A model generated the notes under the pieces. That model made no database searches. It was not told where the DNA came from and saw nothing but the letters and a program-made list of their open reading frames with translations. Below are positions 26,645 to 35,665 of a DNA stretch of 64,000 bases, one piece after another. The stretch comes from Paracoccus amoyensis (GTDB lineage: Bacteria > Pseudomonadota > Alphaproteobacteria > Rhodobacterales > Rhodobacteraceae), in NCBI RefSeq assembly GCF_014490725.1, contig NZ_JACOQL010000001.1, forward strand, positions 310,001 through 374,000, in the 5' to 3' direction. Position 1 is the stretch's first letter, and every line of letters starts with the position of its first letter. The translations under genes and the position numbers were made by a program.

Positions 26645-27586
26645 ATGACTATGATGCCCACACCCTCCCGTCCGTTGAAGATTGGCACCCGCGGTTCGGC
26701 GCTTGCTTTGGCGCAGGCGCATGAGACGCGCAGGCGCCTGATGGCGGCACATGATTTGCCCGCCGAGGCCTTCGACATTATCGTCATCAAGACGACCGGC
26801 GACCGGATAACGGATCGCCCGCTGAAAGATATCGGCGGCAAAGGGCTGTTCACGCGCGAGATCGAAGATGCGCTTGGCGCCGGTCAGATTGATATCGCGG
26901 TGCATTCGATGAAGGACATGCCGACGGTGCAGCCGGACGGCCTGATCATCGACTGTCTGCTGCCCCGAGAGGATGTGCGCGATGCCTTTGTCAGCCCGCA
27001 TCACGGCTCAATTGCGGATCTGCCACAGGGCGCGGTGATCGGCAGTTCCAGCCTGCGGCGCCGGGCGCAACTTGCCTATCGTCGTCCCGACCTGAAACTC
27101 GTCGAGTTTCGCGGCAATGTTCAAACACGGCTGCAAAAGCTGGAGGATGGCGTGGCTGTGGCGACATTTCTGGCGATGGCGGGACTGGCCCGACTGGATT
27201 TGCTGCATGTCGCACGCGGGCCGATTGACCCGCAAGACATGCTGCCCGCCGTCGCCCAAGGTGCGATCGGCGTTGAGCGGTGCGAGGGGAATGCCGATAT
27301 CGCCCAGCTTCTGCGTCCGATCCATGATATCGAAACCGGACAGCGCATCATTGCCGAGCGTGCATTTCTGGCGCGTTTGGATGGATCATGTCAGACGCCA
27401 ATTGCCGGGCTGGCCGAGATTTATGACGGGCATCTGATTTTGCAGGGAGAGATTTTGCGCCCGGATGGATCCGAAGCGGTCAGAGGGCGACGGGAAGGTG
27501 ACATATCCGATGGTGTGGAACTTGGTGTTGATCTGGCAGAGGAATTGCTGTCGCGGGCGGGGCCAGGGTTCCTTGCCGGCCAATAA
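26645..27586 (+). CDS. hemC: Hydroxymethylbilane synthase (porphobilinogen deaminase) HemC
   Basis: HemC (313 residues) joins four porphobilinogens into hydroxymethylbilane. Signatures: KIGTRGSALALAQA, the KTTGDRI segment, HSMKDMPT with the catalytic Asp region, GSSSLRRRAQL and FRGNVQTRL for chain binding, and the cofactor cysteine in LDGSCQTPIAG, which carries the dipyrromethane. I chose the first of three nearby ATGs (26645). The gene is divergent from hemE and converges on lexA. Confidence 0.96.
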   Translation: MTMMPTPSRPLKIGTRGSALALAQAHETRRRLMAAHDLPAEAFDIIVIKTTGDRITDRPLKDIGGKGLFTREIEDALGAGQIDIAVHSMKDMPTVQPDGLIIDCLLPREDVRDAFVSPHHGSIADLPQGAVIGSSSLRRRAQLAYRRPDLKLVEFRGNVQTRLQKLEDGVAVATFLAMAGLARLDLLHVARGPIDPQDMLPAVAQGAIGVERCEGNADIAQLLRPIHDIETGQRIIAERAFLARLDGSCQTPIAGLAEIYDGHLILQGEILRPDGSEAVRGRREGDISDGVELGVDLAEELLSRAGPGFLAGQ

Positions 27587-27647
27587 CGAAATGTCGCCAA
27601 AAATCGCGTGGGCGCAATGACGCAACAAACCATGCTCACGACTGAAG

Positions 27648-27669
27648 GGCTGGCTGCGGACAGCCAGCC
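27648..27669. terminator. Hairpin between convergent hemC and lexA
   Basis: GGCTGGCTG (27648-27656) pairs perfectly with CAGCCAGCC (27661-27669) over a 4-base CGGA loop. No T-run follows, so it may be a weak terminator or RNA-stabilising stem serving both convergent genes. Confidence 0.5.
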
Positions 27670-27675
27670 ACAGGA

Positions 27676-28389
27676 TCAATAGCTGCGGATCAGCCCCACA
27701 AGACGTCCCTGAACCCGAACGCTTTCTTCCGGCAGGATTCGTGTTTCATAAGCAGGGTTTGCCGCTTCCAAAGCGATCATGTCGCCGCGGCGGCGATAAC
27801 GCTTCAGCGTGGCTTCGCTGCCATCGACCAGCGCCACGATGATATCGCCATTATCCGCAGAGTTCTGTTCCCGGATCACGACGACATCGCCATCATTGAT
27901 CCCCGCTTCGATCATCGAATCGCCTTTCACCTCAAGCGCGTAGTGATGGTCGCGCCCAGACAGCATGGTGCCGGGAACTGCGATATGATGAGACACCTCG
28001 GAAATCGCCTCAATCGGGACGCCTGCAGCAATGCGCCCCATCAAGGGCAGTTCAACCGCGCCCGTATCCAGGACGTTCATTGCCGCACGTGGACGGGTTG
28101 GCTGACCACTTGCCACGACCCGAGGAGTGAAGCTGGCAACAGCTTTATCCCGTGCTGCACCAAGATCGGCCAAGGTGTCGGGCAGGCGCACAATTTCCAA
28201 TGCACGGGCCCGGTGCGGCAGGCGCCGGATGAAGCCACGTTCTTCCAACGCGGTTACAAGTCGGTGAATGCCGGATTTGGACCGCAGATCAAGCGCGTCC
28301 TTCATTTCGTCGAAAGAAGGCGGCACGCCATCACGGGCCATCCGCTTCTGGATGAATTCCAGCAACTGGATTTGCTTTTTGGTCAGCAT
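27676..28389 (-). CDS. lexA: LexA SOS repressor
   Basis: LexA (237 residues) has a winged-helix DNA-binding domain ([48 protein letters not shown]), a linker, and a self-cleaving S24 peptidase domain with the Ala-Gly scissile bond (GRIAAGVP), the catalytic Ser in KGDSM and the Lys in TLKRY. Longer in-frame starts at 28419 and 28452 exist, but they fall within or before the promoter and SOS box, so the MLTKKQ start is the right one. Expected to be autoregulated through that box. Confidence 0.96.
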   Translation of the reverse strand: MLTKKQIQLLEFIQKRMARDGVPPSFDEMKDALDLRSKSGIHRLVTALEERGFIRRLPHRARALEIVRLPDTLADLGAARDKAVASFTPRVVASGQPTRPRAAMNVLDTGAVELPLMGRIAAGVPIEAISEVSHHIAVPGTMLSGRDHHYALEVKGDSMIEAGINDGDVVVIREQNSADNGDIIVALVDGSEATLKRYRRRGDMIALEAANPAYETRILPEESVRVQGRLVGLIRSY

Positions 28390-28412
28390 CTGCCCCATCC
28401 CTGCGTCATCAT

Positions 28413-28452
28413 GTTCCATAAATGTTCTAACCCAAAGAGCGAATCGCGTCAA
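28413..28452 (-). promoter_or_regulatory. lexA promoter with overlapping SOS box
   Basis: On the minus strand TTGACG (28452-28447) is followed after exactly 17 bases by TAGAAC (28429-28424), a good sigma-70-type promoter. The direct repeat GTTC-N7-GTTC (28413-28427, plus strand), read GAAC-N7-GAAC on the other, covers the -10 and start region. This is the established alphaproteobacterial LexA operator. Repression of lexA by its own product follows. Confidence 0.88.
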
Positions 28453-28489
28453 TGAACAGAACAGGGTGTGATGAAAAATCGGTTAATGC

Positions 28490-29668
28490 TTACCCTCGCA
28501 AGGGCAGATATTCGACGATCTCTCCCGCAGTCAGTGCAGCATCATCGGCCCGGCGGACCAGCAGGGCGTCGGCTTGGGACAGCAGCGACAGTTTGGCCGA
28601 ATCCTGGTCCTTGAAAGGGGTGATCAGGGGGAAATCATCACCGTCACGCAATGTGGCGCGCTGATAATGCTGCCGGTCCCCTTCGGTGGGTAAATCCACG
28701 GCAAGTCGGGCTCGGCGCAGGTCATTGCCAGCCGGCAACCCCTGCATCGCGCGGATCAGAGGTTGCATGAATAATATCCCACAAACAATTGCCGATACTG
28801 GATTTCCTGGAAGTCCGAGCATGGCCGATTGGGCAATTTTTCCGGCCATCAATGGTTTTCCCGGACGCATCGCCAATTTGTAGAATGCACGCTCCATCCC
28901 AAGGTCCGCAGAGACCTGTGCGATCAGATCGTGGTCGCCAACCGAGGCTCCGCCAATCGTGACGATCAGGTCGGCCCCGGCGGCAAGTTGAAAGCTGTGC
29001 TTGAGATCCTCGATGGTATCGCGGGCGATCGGCAAGATGTTCGCAACGGCCCCGGCCTGACCGGCAAGAGCCGCGATCGCCAGATCGTTTGAACTGATGA
29101 TCTGCCCGGCTTGCGGGGTTTCGCCGGGGCGAACCAGCTCATCCCCGCCTGCAAGGATCGCAACGGTGGGGCGGCGGGCGACGGTCACTTCGGGGATATT
29201 CATTGCCGCCAGCAGGCCGATATCAGCGGCGGTCAGGACCCGTCCGGCGGGCAGGGATTGGCCAAGCGCAAAATCACTGCCACGTGCGCGGATATGATCG
29301 CCGCGAGGTGTGTCGGTGATCGTCAGGATATCGCCATCGCGCATCGTCATTTCCTGCATGACGACCTGGTCATAGCCCGCTGGAACGGCGGCACCGGTGA
29401 AGATGCGGATGGCAGTGCCCGGTTGTGGCTGACCGGTCCAGGGATAGCCGGCCGCAGCTTCACCGATGATCCGCAGGGGCTGACCCAGATCCTGTTGCCG
29501 CAACGCATAGCCGTCCATCGCAGCCGAATTGAAAGGTGGCTGCGTCAGGCGCGCCGAGGCGGGTTCCAACAGGGCGCGACCGGCGGCTTGGTCCAAGGGA
29601 ACAATTTCGCCCACGGCAGATGGGGCAAGTGCCAGCACGCGGCCGAGGGCATCATCGACCGTAATCAC
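28490..29668 (-). CDS. moeA: Molybdopterin molybdenumtransferase MoeA
   Basis: MoeA (392 residues) inserts molybdate into adenylated molybdopterin. Family segments: [57 protein letters not shown] and [12 protein letters not shown] followed by GLPGNPVSA. Translation starts at GTG 29668, overlapping the moaC stop by 4 bases. It is the last gene of the trp/mo cluster; lexA follows with its own promoter. Confidence 0.94.
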   Translation of the reverse strand: MITVDDALGRVLALAPSAVGEIVPLDQAAGRALLEPASARLTQPPFNSAAMDGYALRQQDLGQPLRIIGEAAAGYPWTGQPQPGTAIRIFTGAAVPAGYDQVVMQEMTMRDGDILTITDTPRGDHIRARGSDFALGQSLPAGRVLTAADIGLLAAMNIPEVTVARRPTVAILAGGDELVRPGETPQAGQIISSNDLAIAALAGQAGAVANILPIARDTIEDLKHSFQLAAGADLIVTIGGASVGDHDLIAQVSADLGMERAFYKLAMRPGKPLMAGKIAQSAMLGLPGNPVSAIVCGILFMQPLIRAMQGLPAGNDLRRARLAVDLPTEGDRQHYQRATLRDGDDFPLITPFKDQDSAKLSLLSQADALLVRRADDAALTAGEIVEYLPLRG

Positions 29669-30138
29669 GGATTTGCCTCGTAAAGACCTGATTTTCCGCC
29701 TTCTTTGCGCAGCAGGCGGATGCCTTCGATATGCATGGATTTCTCGGCCGCTTTCAGCATGTCATAGATGGTCAGGCATGCTGTCGTCACGGCCGTCAAG
29801 GCCTCCATCTCGACCCCGGTGCGGCCTGTGGTGCGGACAGTGGCCGTCACGCGGATGCCGGGCAGATCGGGGTCGGGGGCCAGATCCAATGCGACCTTGG
29901 CGATCGGCAGAGGATGACAGAGCGGGATCAGGTCCGAGGTGCGCTTGGCCCCCATGATCCCGGCCAGACGCGCCACGCCCAGCACGTCGCCCTTGGCCGC
30001 GCCGCCCTGCACCAGCGCCAGCGTATCAACGGACATCACCACACACCCTTCGGCAATGGCTTCCCGCGCTGTTTCGGCCTTGCCCGATACATCGACCATA
30101 TGCGCCTGACCGGCGCTGTCGAAATGGGTCAGGCTCAT
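29665..30138 (-). CDS. moaC: Cyclic pyranopterin monophosphate synthase MoaC
   Basis: MoaC (157 residues) works with MoaA to form cyclic pyranopterin monophosphate in molybdenum cofactor synthesis. Motifs: [24 protein letters not shown] and [23 protein letters not shown], then the C-terminal KSG segment. Length is normal. It overlaps trpC and moeA by 4 bases each, so the three are translationally coupled. Confidence 0.95.
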   Translation of the reverse strand: MSLTHFDSAGQAHMVDVSGKAETAREAIAEGCVVMSVDTLALVQGGAAKGDVLGVARLAGIMGAKRTSDLIPLCHPLPIAKVALDLAPDPDLPGIRVTATVRTTGRTGVEMEALTAVTTACLTIYDMLKAAEKSMHIEGIRLLRKEGGKSGLYEANP

Positions 30139-30941
30139 GCCGCGCCCGCCCCGGCAGGCAGGGTCAGCAAAGCGCGGGTAGCAGTTGCCACGTCATCCTG
30201 ACGCATCAGGCTTTCGCCGATCAGGAAGCGACGCGCACCGACCTGCATCATCGCGGCCAGATCCTCGGGCGTGAACAAGCCGCTTTCGCAGACCACATCA
30301 CGGTCGGCCGGAATGAATGGCGCCAGATCGCGGGTCACATCAAGTGTCACCTCGAACGTCTTGAGATTGCGGTTGTTTATCCCGATCATCGAGGATTTCA
30401 GCAGAAGGGCGCGATCAAGCTCTTCGGCGTTATGCACTTCGATCAGGGCGTCCATGCCCCAATGGGTGGCGGCATCCTCGAGCTCGGCGGCCAAGGCATC
30501 ATCGACCGAGGCCATGATGATCAGGATGCAATCCGCGCCCCATGCCCGCGCTTCTGCGACCTGATAGGTGTCGTAAAGGAAATCCTTGCGCAGCGCAGGC
30601 AGGCTGACCGCGTCACGGGCCGTGGTCAGAAATTCCGGTGCGCCCTGAAAGCTGGGGCCGTCGGTCAGGACCGACAGGCATGCTGCGCCGCCCTGTTCAT
30701 AGGCGCGGGCCAGCACGGGCGGATCGAAATCGGGGCGGATCAGACCCTTGGATGGGCTGGCCTTTTTGATTTCGGCGATCAACGCGGGTCCGGTTCGGGC
30801 TTTTTCGGTCAAGGCGCGGGCAAAGCCACGGGGGGCCGAGGCAGCCTTGGCGGCGCGCTCCAGTTCAGCCAGCGGGCGGGCGCGCTTGGCCGTGGCGATC
30901 TCTTCCAGCTTGTAGGTCTTGATCTTGTCGAGAATATCCAT
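30135..30941 (-). CDS. trpC: Indole-3-glycerol phosphate synthase TrpC
   Basis: TrpC (268 residues) closes the indole ring of CdRP in tryptophan synthesis. The (beta/alpha)8 signatures are [16 protein letters not shown] near the N-terminus, [23 protein letters not shown] and [11 protein letters not shown]. It is the monofunctional form, without a TrpF domain. It is coupled to moaC downstream and separated from ung upstream by a 100-base gap holding a hairpin repeat. Confidence 0.95.
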   Translation of the reverse strand: MDILDKIKTYKLEEIATAKRARPLAELERAAKAASAPRGFARALTEKARTGPALIAEIKKASPSKGLIRPDFDPPVLARAYEQGGAACLSVLTDGPSFQGAPEFLTTARDAVSLPALRKDFLYDTYQVAEARAWGADCILIIMASVDDALAAELEDAATHWGMDALIEVHNAEELDRALLLKSSMIGINNRNLKTFEVTLDVTRDLAPFIPADRDVVCESGLFTPEDLAAMMQVGARRFLIGESLMRQDDVATATRALLTLPAGAGAA

Positions 30942-30964
30942 GGTGGTTTTTTACTCTGCTGATC

Positions 30965-31032
30965 GGGGGGAAGAAAGGGGCTTTGCCCCCGTCCCTGCGG
31001 GCCTCCCCCAGGGTATTTTGACAAAGAAGAAT
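30965..31032. repeat. Rhodobacterales-type intergenic hairpin repeat
   Basis: The segment has GGGGCTTTGCCCC, a short perfect stem, followed by a GC-rich tract and ending with GGGTATTTTGACAAAGAAGAA. I recall very similar elements (GGGGCTTCGCCCC... GAGTATTTT...AAGAAGAAG) recurring between genes in many Rhodobacterales genomes. Its function is unknown to me; here it sits between ung and trpC. No second copy was noticed in this window. Confidence 0.5.
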
Positions 31033-31041
31033 GGTGGGCGG

Positions 31042-31680
31042 CTATCCTGCCCAATCTATTGACGTGCGATTCTGGGCCGTCAGCCAGTGATTGATGCGGC
31101 TGAAGGGGCGGCTGCCAAAGAAGCCGCGACGGGCCGATAGTGGTGAGGGATGGGCGGTGGCGATGGTCAGATCCTGTGTGCGGGGAAGCCCTGCCAGTGC
31201 CTTCTGGGCGTGACCCCCCCAGAGAAGAAAGGCGACAGGGCCATGCTTTTGCGCCTGTGCCACGGCCTGACGCGCCAGTTCGGACCAGCCCCATTTGGCA
31301 TGGGCGTTGGCCTTGCCCGGCGGAACGGACAATGAGGTGTTCAGCAGCAGCACGCCCTGACTGGCCCAATGAGAGAGGTCGCCAGTGGCCGGGGTGTTGC
31401 CGATATCGTCCCGCAGTTCGGTAAAGATGTTTTTCAGCGAGCGCGGCAAGGCGACTTCCGGATTGACTGAAAAGGCCAGGCCGTTGGCATGGCCCGGGGT
31501 GGGGTAGGGATCCTGACCCAAGATCACGACGCGGGTTTGTTCCGGCGTCGTGGCCTGTAGTGCTGCAAAGATGCGATCAGGGCCGGGCAACCAGTCAGGC
31601 GTGGCCGCAAGCTGTTGTTCCAGCTGTGGCCATTTGCTGCTGAAAAAGGGCAGATGCGCCCAGGCTGCGGGCGGCCTCAT
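31042..31680 (-). CDS. ung: Uracil-DNA glycosylase Ung
   Basis: Ung (212 residues) removes uracil from DNA at the start of base-excision repair. The catalytic water-activating loop [18 protein letters not shown] with its Asp and the DNA-intercalation motif [13 protein letters not shown] with its His are intact, as is [17 protein letters not shown]. Length is slightly short for family 1 but complete. The ATG overlaps the trpD stop by 4 bases, so ung is embedded in the tryptophan cluster. Confidence 0.94.
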   Translation of the reverse strand: MRPPAAWAHLPFFSSKWPQLEQQLAATPDWLPGPDRIFAALQATTPEQTRVVILGQDPYPTPGHANGLAFSVNPEVALPRSLKNIFTELRDDIGNTPATGDLSHWASQGVLLLNTSLSVPPGKANAHAKWGWSELARQAVAQAQKHGPVAFLLWGGHAQKALAGLPRTQDLTIATAHPSPLSARRGFFGSRPFSRINHWLTAQNRTSIDWAG

Positions 31681-32702
31681 GCTTCCGGGGGGCCGGTGAT
31701 TTCGGCCAGGGCGATCAGTTTGGCCTTGGCCGCACCGCTGTCGATGGCCTCGGCTGCCATTTTTGCACCGTCGCGCAGATCGCCGACCTTGTCTGCGACC
31801 AGAAGTGCGGCAGCCGCGTTCAGCACGACGGCGTCGCGATAGGCGCCCGATTCGCCATCCAGCAGACGGCGGAATGCGGCGGCGTTGTATGAAGGATCCC
31901 CCCCGATAATCGCTTCAAACGGATGGCGGCGCAGACCCGCATCTTCCGGCGTTACGGTAAATTCAGTCACCTCGCCATTTTTCAGCGCCGCGACGGCAGT
32001 CTCCCCGGCGATGCTGATTTCGTCGGTGCCGTCGCTGCCGTGGACCAACCAAGCCGCTTCCGAACCAAGGTCGCGCAGAACTTCGGCCATCGGGCGTATC
32101 CAGTCGGTGCTGAACGCGCCGGTCAATTGCCGTTTCGCCGAAGCCGGATTTGTCAGCGGACCCAGCAGATTGAACACGGTCCGGGTGCCAAGTTCAGCGC
32201 GGGGCGGTCCGACATGGCGCATGGCCGGATGATGCATCGTGGCCATCATGAAGCAGATGCCGACCTTTGCCAGCGCCTGTTCCGCGATTGCGGGGCCGCC
32301 CATCACATTGATGCCCATTTGGGTCAATGCATCGGCAGAGCCGGATTTCGACGACAGGTTGCGATTGCCATGCTTGGCCACCGGCACCCCGGCACCCGCC
32401 ACCACGAAGGCCGTCGCGGTCGAGATATTCAGCGTGCCTTTGCCATCGCCTCCGGTGCCGACAATGTCGATGGCATCGGCGGAGCCGTCGATTCGGTTCA
32501 TGCGGGCACGCATGGCGCGCGCCGCCGCCGCGATTTCGTCGACTGTTTCGCCGCGCACGCGGAGCGCCATCAGCAGGCCGCCGATCTGGGCAGGGGTGGC
32601 CGCGCCGTCGAAAAGGATCGAGAAGGCCTCTTCAGCCTCGGACCCGGTCAAGGGGCGGTCGGCAGCAATCCCGATCAGCGGGCGGATATCTCGCTGGTTC
32701 AT
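31677..32702 (-). CDS. trpD: Anthranilate phosphoribosyltransferase TrpD
   Basis: TrpD (341 residues) transfers the phosphoribosyl group of PRPP to anthranilate. The glycine-rich PRPP loop reads [17 protein letters not shown], followed by [19 protein letters not shown], and the [14 protein letters not shown] segment is diagnostic. It overlaps trpG upstream and ung downstream by 4 bases each, making one coupled translation unit. Confidence 0.96.
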   Translation of the reverse strand: MNQRDIRPLIGIAADRPLTGSEAEEAFSILFDGAATPAQIGGLLMALRVRGETVDEIAAAARAMRARMNRIDGSADAIDIVGTGGDGKGTLNISTATAFVVAGAGVPVAKHGNRNLSSKSGSADALTQMGINVMGGPAIAEQALAKVGICFMMATMHHPAMRHVGPPRAELGTRTVFNLLGPLTNPASAKRQLTGAFSTDWIRPMAEVLRDLGSEAAWLVHGSDGTDEISIAGETAVAALKNGEVTEFTVTPEDAGLRRHPFEAIIGGDPSYNAAAFRRLLDGESGAYRDAVVLNAAAALLVADKVGDLRDGAKMAAEAIDSGAAKAKLIALAEITGPPEA

Positions 32703-33289
32703 GCTGCTGCCTCTGTTCGGGTGCAGCGGGCAAGGAAGTTGCGGATCATCTCGTGACCATATTCCGATGCGATGGATTCGGGGTGGAACTGCACCCCCTC
32801 GATGGGCAGCGCCTCGTGCATCAGGCCCATGATGGTGCCGTCATCCGAAGTTGCGGTCACGCGCAGGCTGTTGGGCAGGCTTTCAGGCTCAACCGTCAGT
32901 GAATGATAGCGCGTCGCCGTCAAAGGCGAGGGCAAATCGGTGAAAACGCCGGTGCCATCGTGGCTGATCTGGTCGGTCTTGCCATGCATGATCCGCACGG
33001 CACGCACAACCTTGCCGCCGAACGCCTCTCCAATCGCCTGATGGCCAAGGCAGACGCCAAGCAGCGGAATTTCGTTTTCGGCAGCGGCCCGGATCAGATC
33101 AAGGCAGATTCCCGCTTGCGCCGGTGCCTTTGGCCCCGGTGAGATCACGATCCCGTCAGGGTTCATCGCCAAAGCCTGTTCCACCGTCAGCGCGTCATTA
33201 CGCCAAACAGCCACGTCGGCGCCTGCTTCGCCCATGTAATGCACGAGGTTCCAGGTAAAGCTGTCGTAGTTGTCGATCAGAAGGATCAT
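32699..33289 (-). CDS. trpG: Anthranilate synthase component II (glutamine amidotransferase)
   Basis: TrpG (196 residues) supplies ammonia from glutamine to TrpE. The class I amidotransferase triad is visible: Cys in [11 protein letters not shown], and His/Glu in FHPESIASE. The oxyanion strand [12 protein letters not shown] matches. An AAGG site lies 7 bases before the ATG at 33289; the longer open frame above it has no coding character. It heads the minus-strand cluster trpG-trpD-ung-trpC-moaC-moeA, while trpE is transcribed divergently about 4 kb away. Confidence 0.95.
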   Translation of the reverse strand: MILLIDNYDSFTWNLVHYMGEAGADVAVWRNDALTVEQALAMNPDGIVISPGPKAPAQAGICLDLIRAAAENEIPLLGVCLGHQAIGEAFGGKVVRAVRIMHGKTDQISHDGTGVFTDLPSPLTATRYHSLTVEPESLPNSLRVTATSDDGTIMGLMHEALPIEGVQFHPESIASEYGHEMIRNFLARCTRTEAAA

Positions 33290-33393
33290 CTTTGGCGCCT
33301 TGATTTGGGGGCGGTTTCCCCTTTGAAACGGGTTCGCTATAGATGGGGCATACTGCGCCGAAGGGTCAAGACGGCAGGGACAAGAAGAGGCAC

Positions 33394-34419
33394 ATGACAA
33401 GCGGTTTCTGGAAAGGTCTTTTGCATGGCGGGCTGATAAGTGCCGGGGCGCTGGCGGTTTTGTCGCTTGTGTCGCCCATGCCGCAGCCGGCCGACGCACC
33501 TGTCGATCAGCCAGTCGAACCGGTTGGGTCAGCCGAAACTGGCACCACCGGGTTGGCGGAACAGTCCCGGCCTGCGGATCAGGGCGCAGCGGATGGGCCT
33601 GAAAAGATGAACGGCGCATTGGAATCCGGGTCAGGTGATGAGATCGCAACCGCGCCCGAGCCAGCTGCGCCCGCTCTGGTCGACGTGCCACCTGTCGATC
33701 CTGAGCCTTTGGCGGCGCCTGACGACGATGTTGCCGGGCGGCCAGGGGAAGCCCCCGTTGCCAGTGCGGTCGATCTGCCCGTGGGGTCGGAATTCGGTCG
33801 CGGCGGTGATCGTCTGCCAAACCTGCCCACGCCGTTGGATGTGCCGCAGGGCAGCATGGGTCAAACCGAAGCGCCCGGCGTGATTGCACCCGCCGCCGAA
33901 CCGGCGCCCGTGACCATCGCCGTGAACGATGCTCGTCCGGACGCCGCGAATGCCGCGCCATCGGCACTGACCACCAACGATGCCGAAGCGGCACCTGAAT
34001 TTGACCAGCCCAAGGTTTTGGCCGCGCCTGCCGCGCCTTCCGCACCAGAGTTGTCACGCGCAGCGCAGCCGGACAGTGTGCCTGATATGTCAGCATTTTC
34101 TGGCGTTTCCGAAACATTTTCGGCCGTGATCGAAGATGATCCGAACGTGACCGTGCACGTGATTGAACCGATCGAACCGGCGGCCGCTCGCGAAACTGAA
34201 CAGGGCGAGGCTATGACTTTGCCCGGCACTGCGCCCGAACCAGAGCGGGTGCCCATGTCGGAAGTGTCGTCCGAACCTGAAGCCACGGTTCCTGTCCAGC
34301 AATCGCAAGACCACGCCCCGGATGCAGATGGGCCTGTATCGCCTCCCGTGGCGTCCACCTCGCTGGACCTGTCTTTGCCGCCAGATATCACTGAATTGCG
34401 CAACATGGAGCGCGACTGA
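33394..34419 (+). CDS. Membrane-anchored Ala/Pro/Glu-rich protein
   Basis: The 341-residue protein has one N-terminal membrane helix ([24 protein letters not shown]) and then a long, low-complexity acidic region rich in Pro, Ala, Glu and Asp, probably disordered in the periplasm. No folded domain is visible. The N-terminus reminds me of divergent polysaccharide deacetylases (YibQ type) of Rhodobacterales, which start with such a helix and linker, but no deacetylase domain follows, so it may be a truncated relative. It lies 2 bases before an aminotransferase gene, on the same strand. Confidence 0.6.
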   Translation: MTSGFWKGLLHGGLISAGALAVLSLVSPMPQPADAPVDQPVEPVGSAETGTTGLAEQSRPADQGAADGPEKMNGALESGSGDEIATAPEPAAPALVDVPPVDPEPLAAPDDDVAGRPGEAPVASAVDLPVGSEFGRGGDRLPNLPTPLDVPQGSMGQTEAPGVIAPAAEPAPVTIAVNDARPDAANAAPSALTTNDAEAAPEFDQPKVLAAPAAPSAPELSRAAQPDSVPDMSAFSGVSETFSAVIEDDPNVTVHVIEPIEPAAARETEQGEAMTLPGTAPEPERVPMSEVSSEPEATVPVQQSQDHAPDADGPVSPPVASTSLDLSLPPDITELRNMERD

Positions 34420-34421
34420 TC

Positions 34422-35597
34422 ATGAAACCCGTCAATCCGGCCCTTGCCGCGACCTTCTCTCCCCCCGTGATGGAGGCGCGCCGCTGGCTTGCGGGTATCA
34501 GTTTTCCACCGGAACGCCCGCTGATCAATGTCAGTCAGGCAGCCCCCGTTGATCCGCCGCCCGAAGGGCTGCGTCAGGCCATCGCGGATGCCGCCCTGAA
34601 CCGGCCCGAGGCGCATCTTTACGGACCCGTTCTGGGAAATTCCGATCTGCGCGAAGCCGTCGCCGAGGAATTCAGCGACGCCTATGGTGGCAAGGTTCAG
34701 CCCGCGCAGGTCGCGATCACGCAGGGGTGCAATCAGGCCTTCTGTGCGGTGATCCAGACCCTTGCCTCGGCAGGGGACGAGGTGATCCTGCCGACGCCTT
34801 GGTATTTCAACCATAAGATGTGGCTGGATATGCAGGATATCCGCGCTGTGCCGTTGCCCTGTGGCCAGGGCATGCTGCCATCCCCCGAACAGGCCAAATC
34901 GCTGATAGGACCGCGCACGAAGGCGATTGTGCTGGTCACGCCGAACAACCCGTCAGGTGCGGAATATCCGGCCGAGCTGGTCGGGCAGTTCTACGATCTG
35001 GCGCAGGAAACGGGAATCGCGCTGATTCTGGACGAAACCTATCGCGATTTTGACAGCCGCCCCGATGCGCCGCATGATCTGCTGACCCGGCCTGACTGGG
35101 ATCAGACCCTGATCCAGCTTTACAGCTTTTCGAAAGCCTACAGGCTGACGGGGCATCGCGTGGGCGCGATCATCACCTCGGTCGAGCGGATGGATCAGGT
35201 CGAAAAGTTTCTGGACACTGTCGCGATCTCTCCGTCACAACTGGGCCAGATTGGCGCATTGTGGGGGATGCAGAACCTGCGGCAATGGGTCGCCGGTGAA
35301 CGCCTCGAAATCCTTGCGCGGAAAGATGCGACGATGGCAGCGTTTGCCGAACTGCCGGGGTGGCGGTTGAAAAGCGTCGGCGCCTTTTTTGCGTGGATCG
35401 AACACCCGTTCGATTTGCCCAGCAATGATCTGGCCCGGCTATTGGTCAGAAACGCAGGCGTTCTGGCGCTGCCGGGGACGATGTTCACGCCGGACGACGA
35501 TCCGACCGGTGCGAAACATTTCCGGATCGCATTTGCCAATGTTGACGGCGCCGATATCGCTCAACTGGCCGAGAGGCTTGTCAACTTCCAGCCCTGA
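34422..35597 (+). CDS. Class I/II pyridoxal-phosphate aminotransferase
   Basis: A 391-residue fold-type I aminotransferase. The PLP lysine lies in LYSFSKAYRLTGHRVGA, the ring-stacking region in YNP-like NPSGAEYP, and the phosphate Asp/Tyr pair in LILDETYRDF. Substrate cannot be told; the sequence looks like the AspB/YbdL-type branch (inference). It follows the Ala/Pro-rich gene by 2 bases and ppiD begins 68 bases on, so it could be cotranscribed with both. Confidence 0.88.
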   Translation: MKPVNPALAATFSPPVMEARRWLAGISFPPERPLINVSQAAPVDPPPEGLRQAIADAALNRPEAHLYGPVLGNSDLREAVAEEFSDAYGGKVQPAQVAITQGCNQAFCAVIQTLASAGDEVILPTPWYFNHKMWLDMQDIRAVPLPCGQGMLPSPEQAKSLIGPRTKAIVLVTPNNPSGAEYPAELVGQFYDLAQETGIALILDETYRDFDSRPDAPHDLLTRPDWDQTLIQLYSFSKAYRLTGHRVGAIITSVERMDQVEKFLDTVAISPSQLGQIGALWGMQNLRQWVAGERLEILARKDATMAAFAELPGWRLKSVGAFFAWIEHPFDLPSNDLARLLVRNAGVLALPGTMFTPDDDPTGAKHFRIAFANVDGADIAQLAERLVNFQP

Positions 35598-35665
35598 CAG
35601 GCTTGTCGCCGCGCCTTCCCGGCCCTAAAGACGAATGCGAAAAGAATACGAGGGAAGTCCGGGCC

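Noticed and set aside
33290..34117. Upstream extension of the trpG frame by about 276 codons
   Set aside because: The added sequence lies opposite the Ala/Pro-rich gene and has no coding character; trpG has its own start with an AAGG site.
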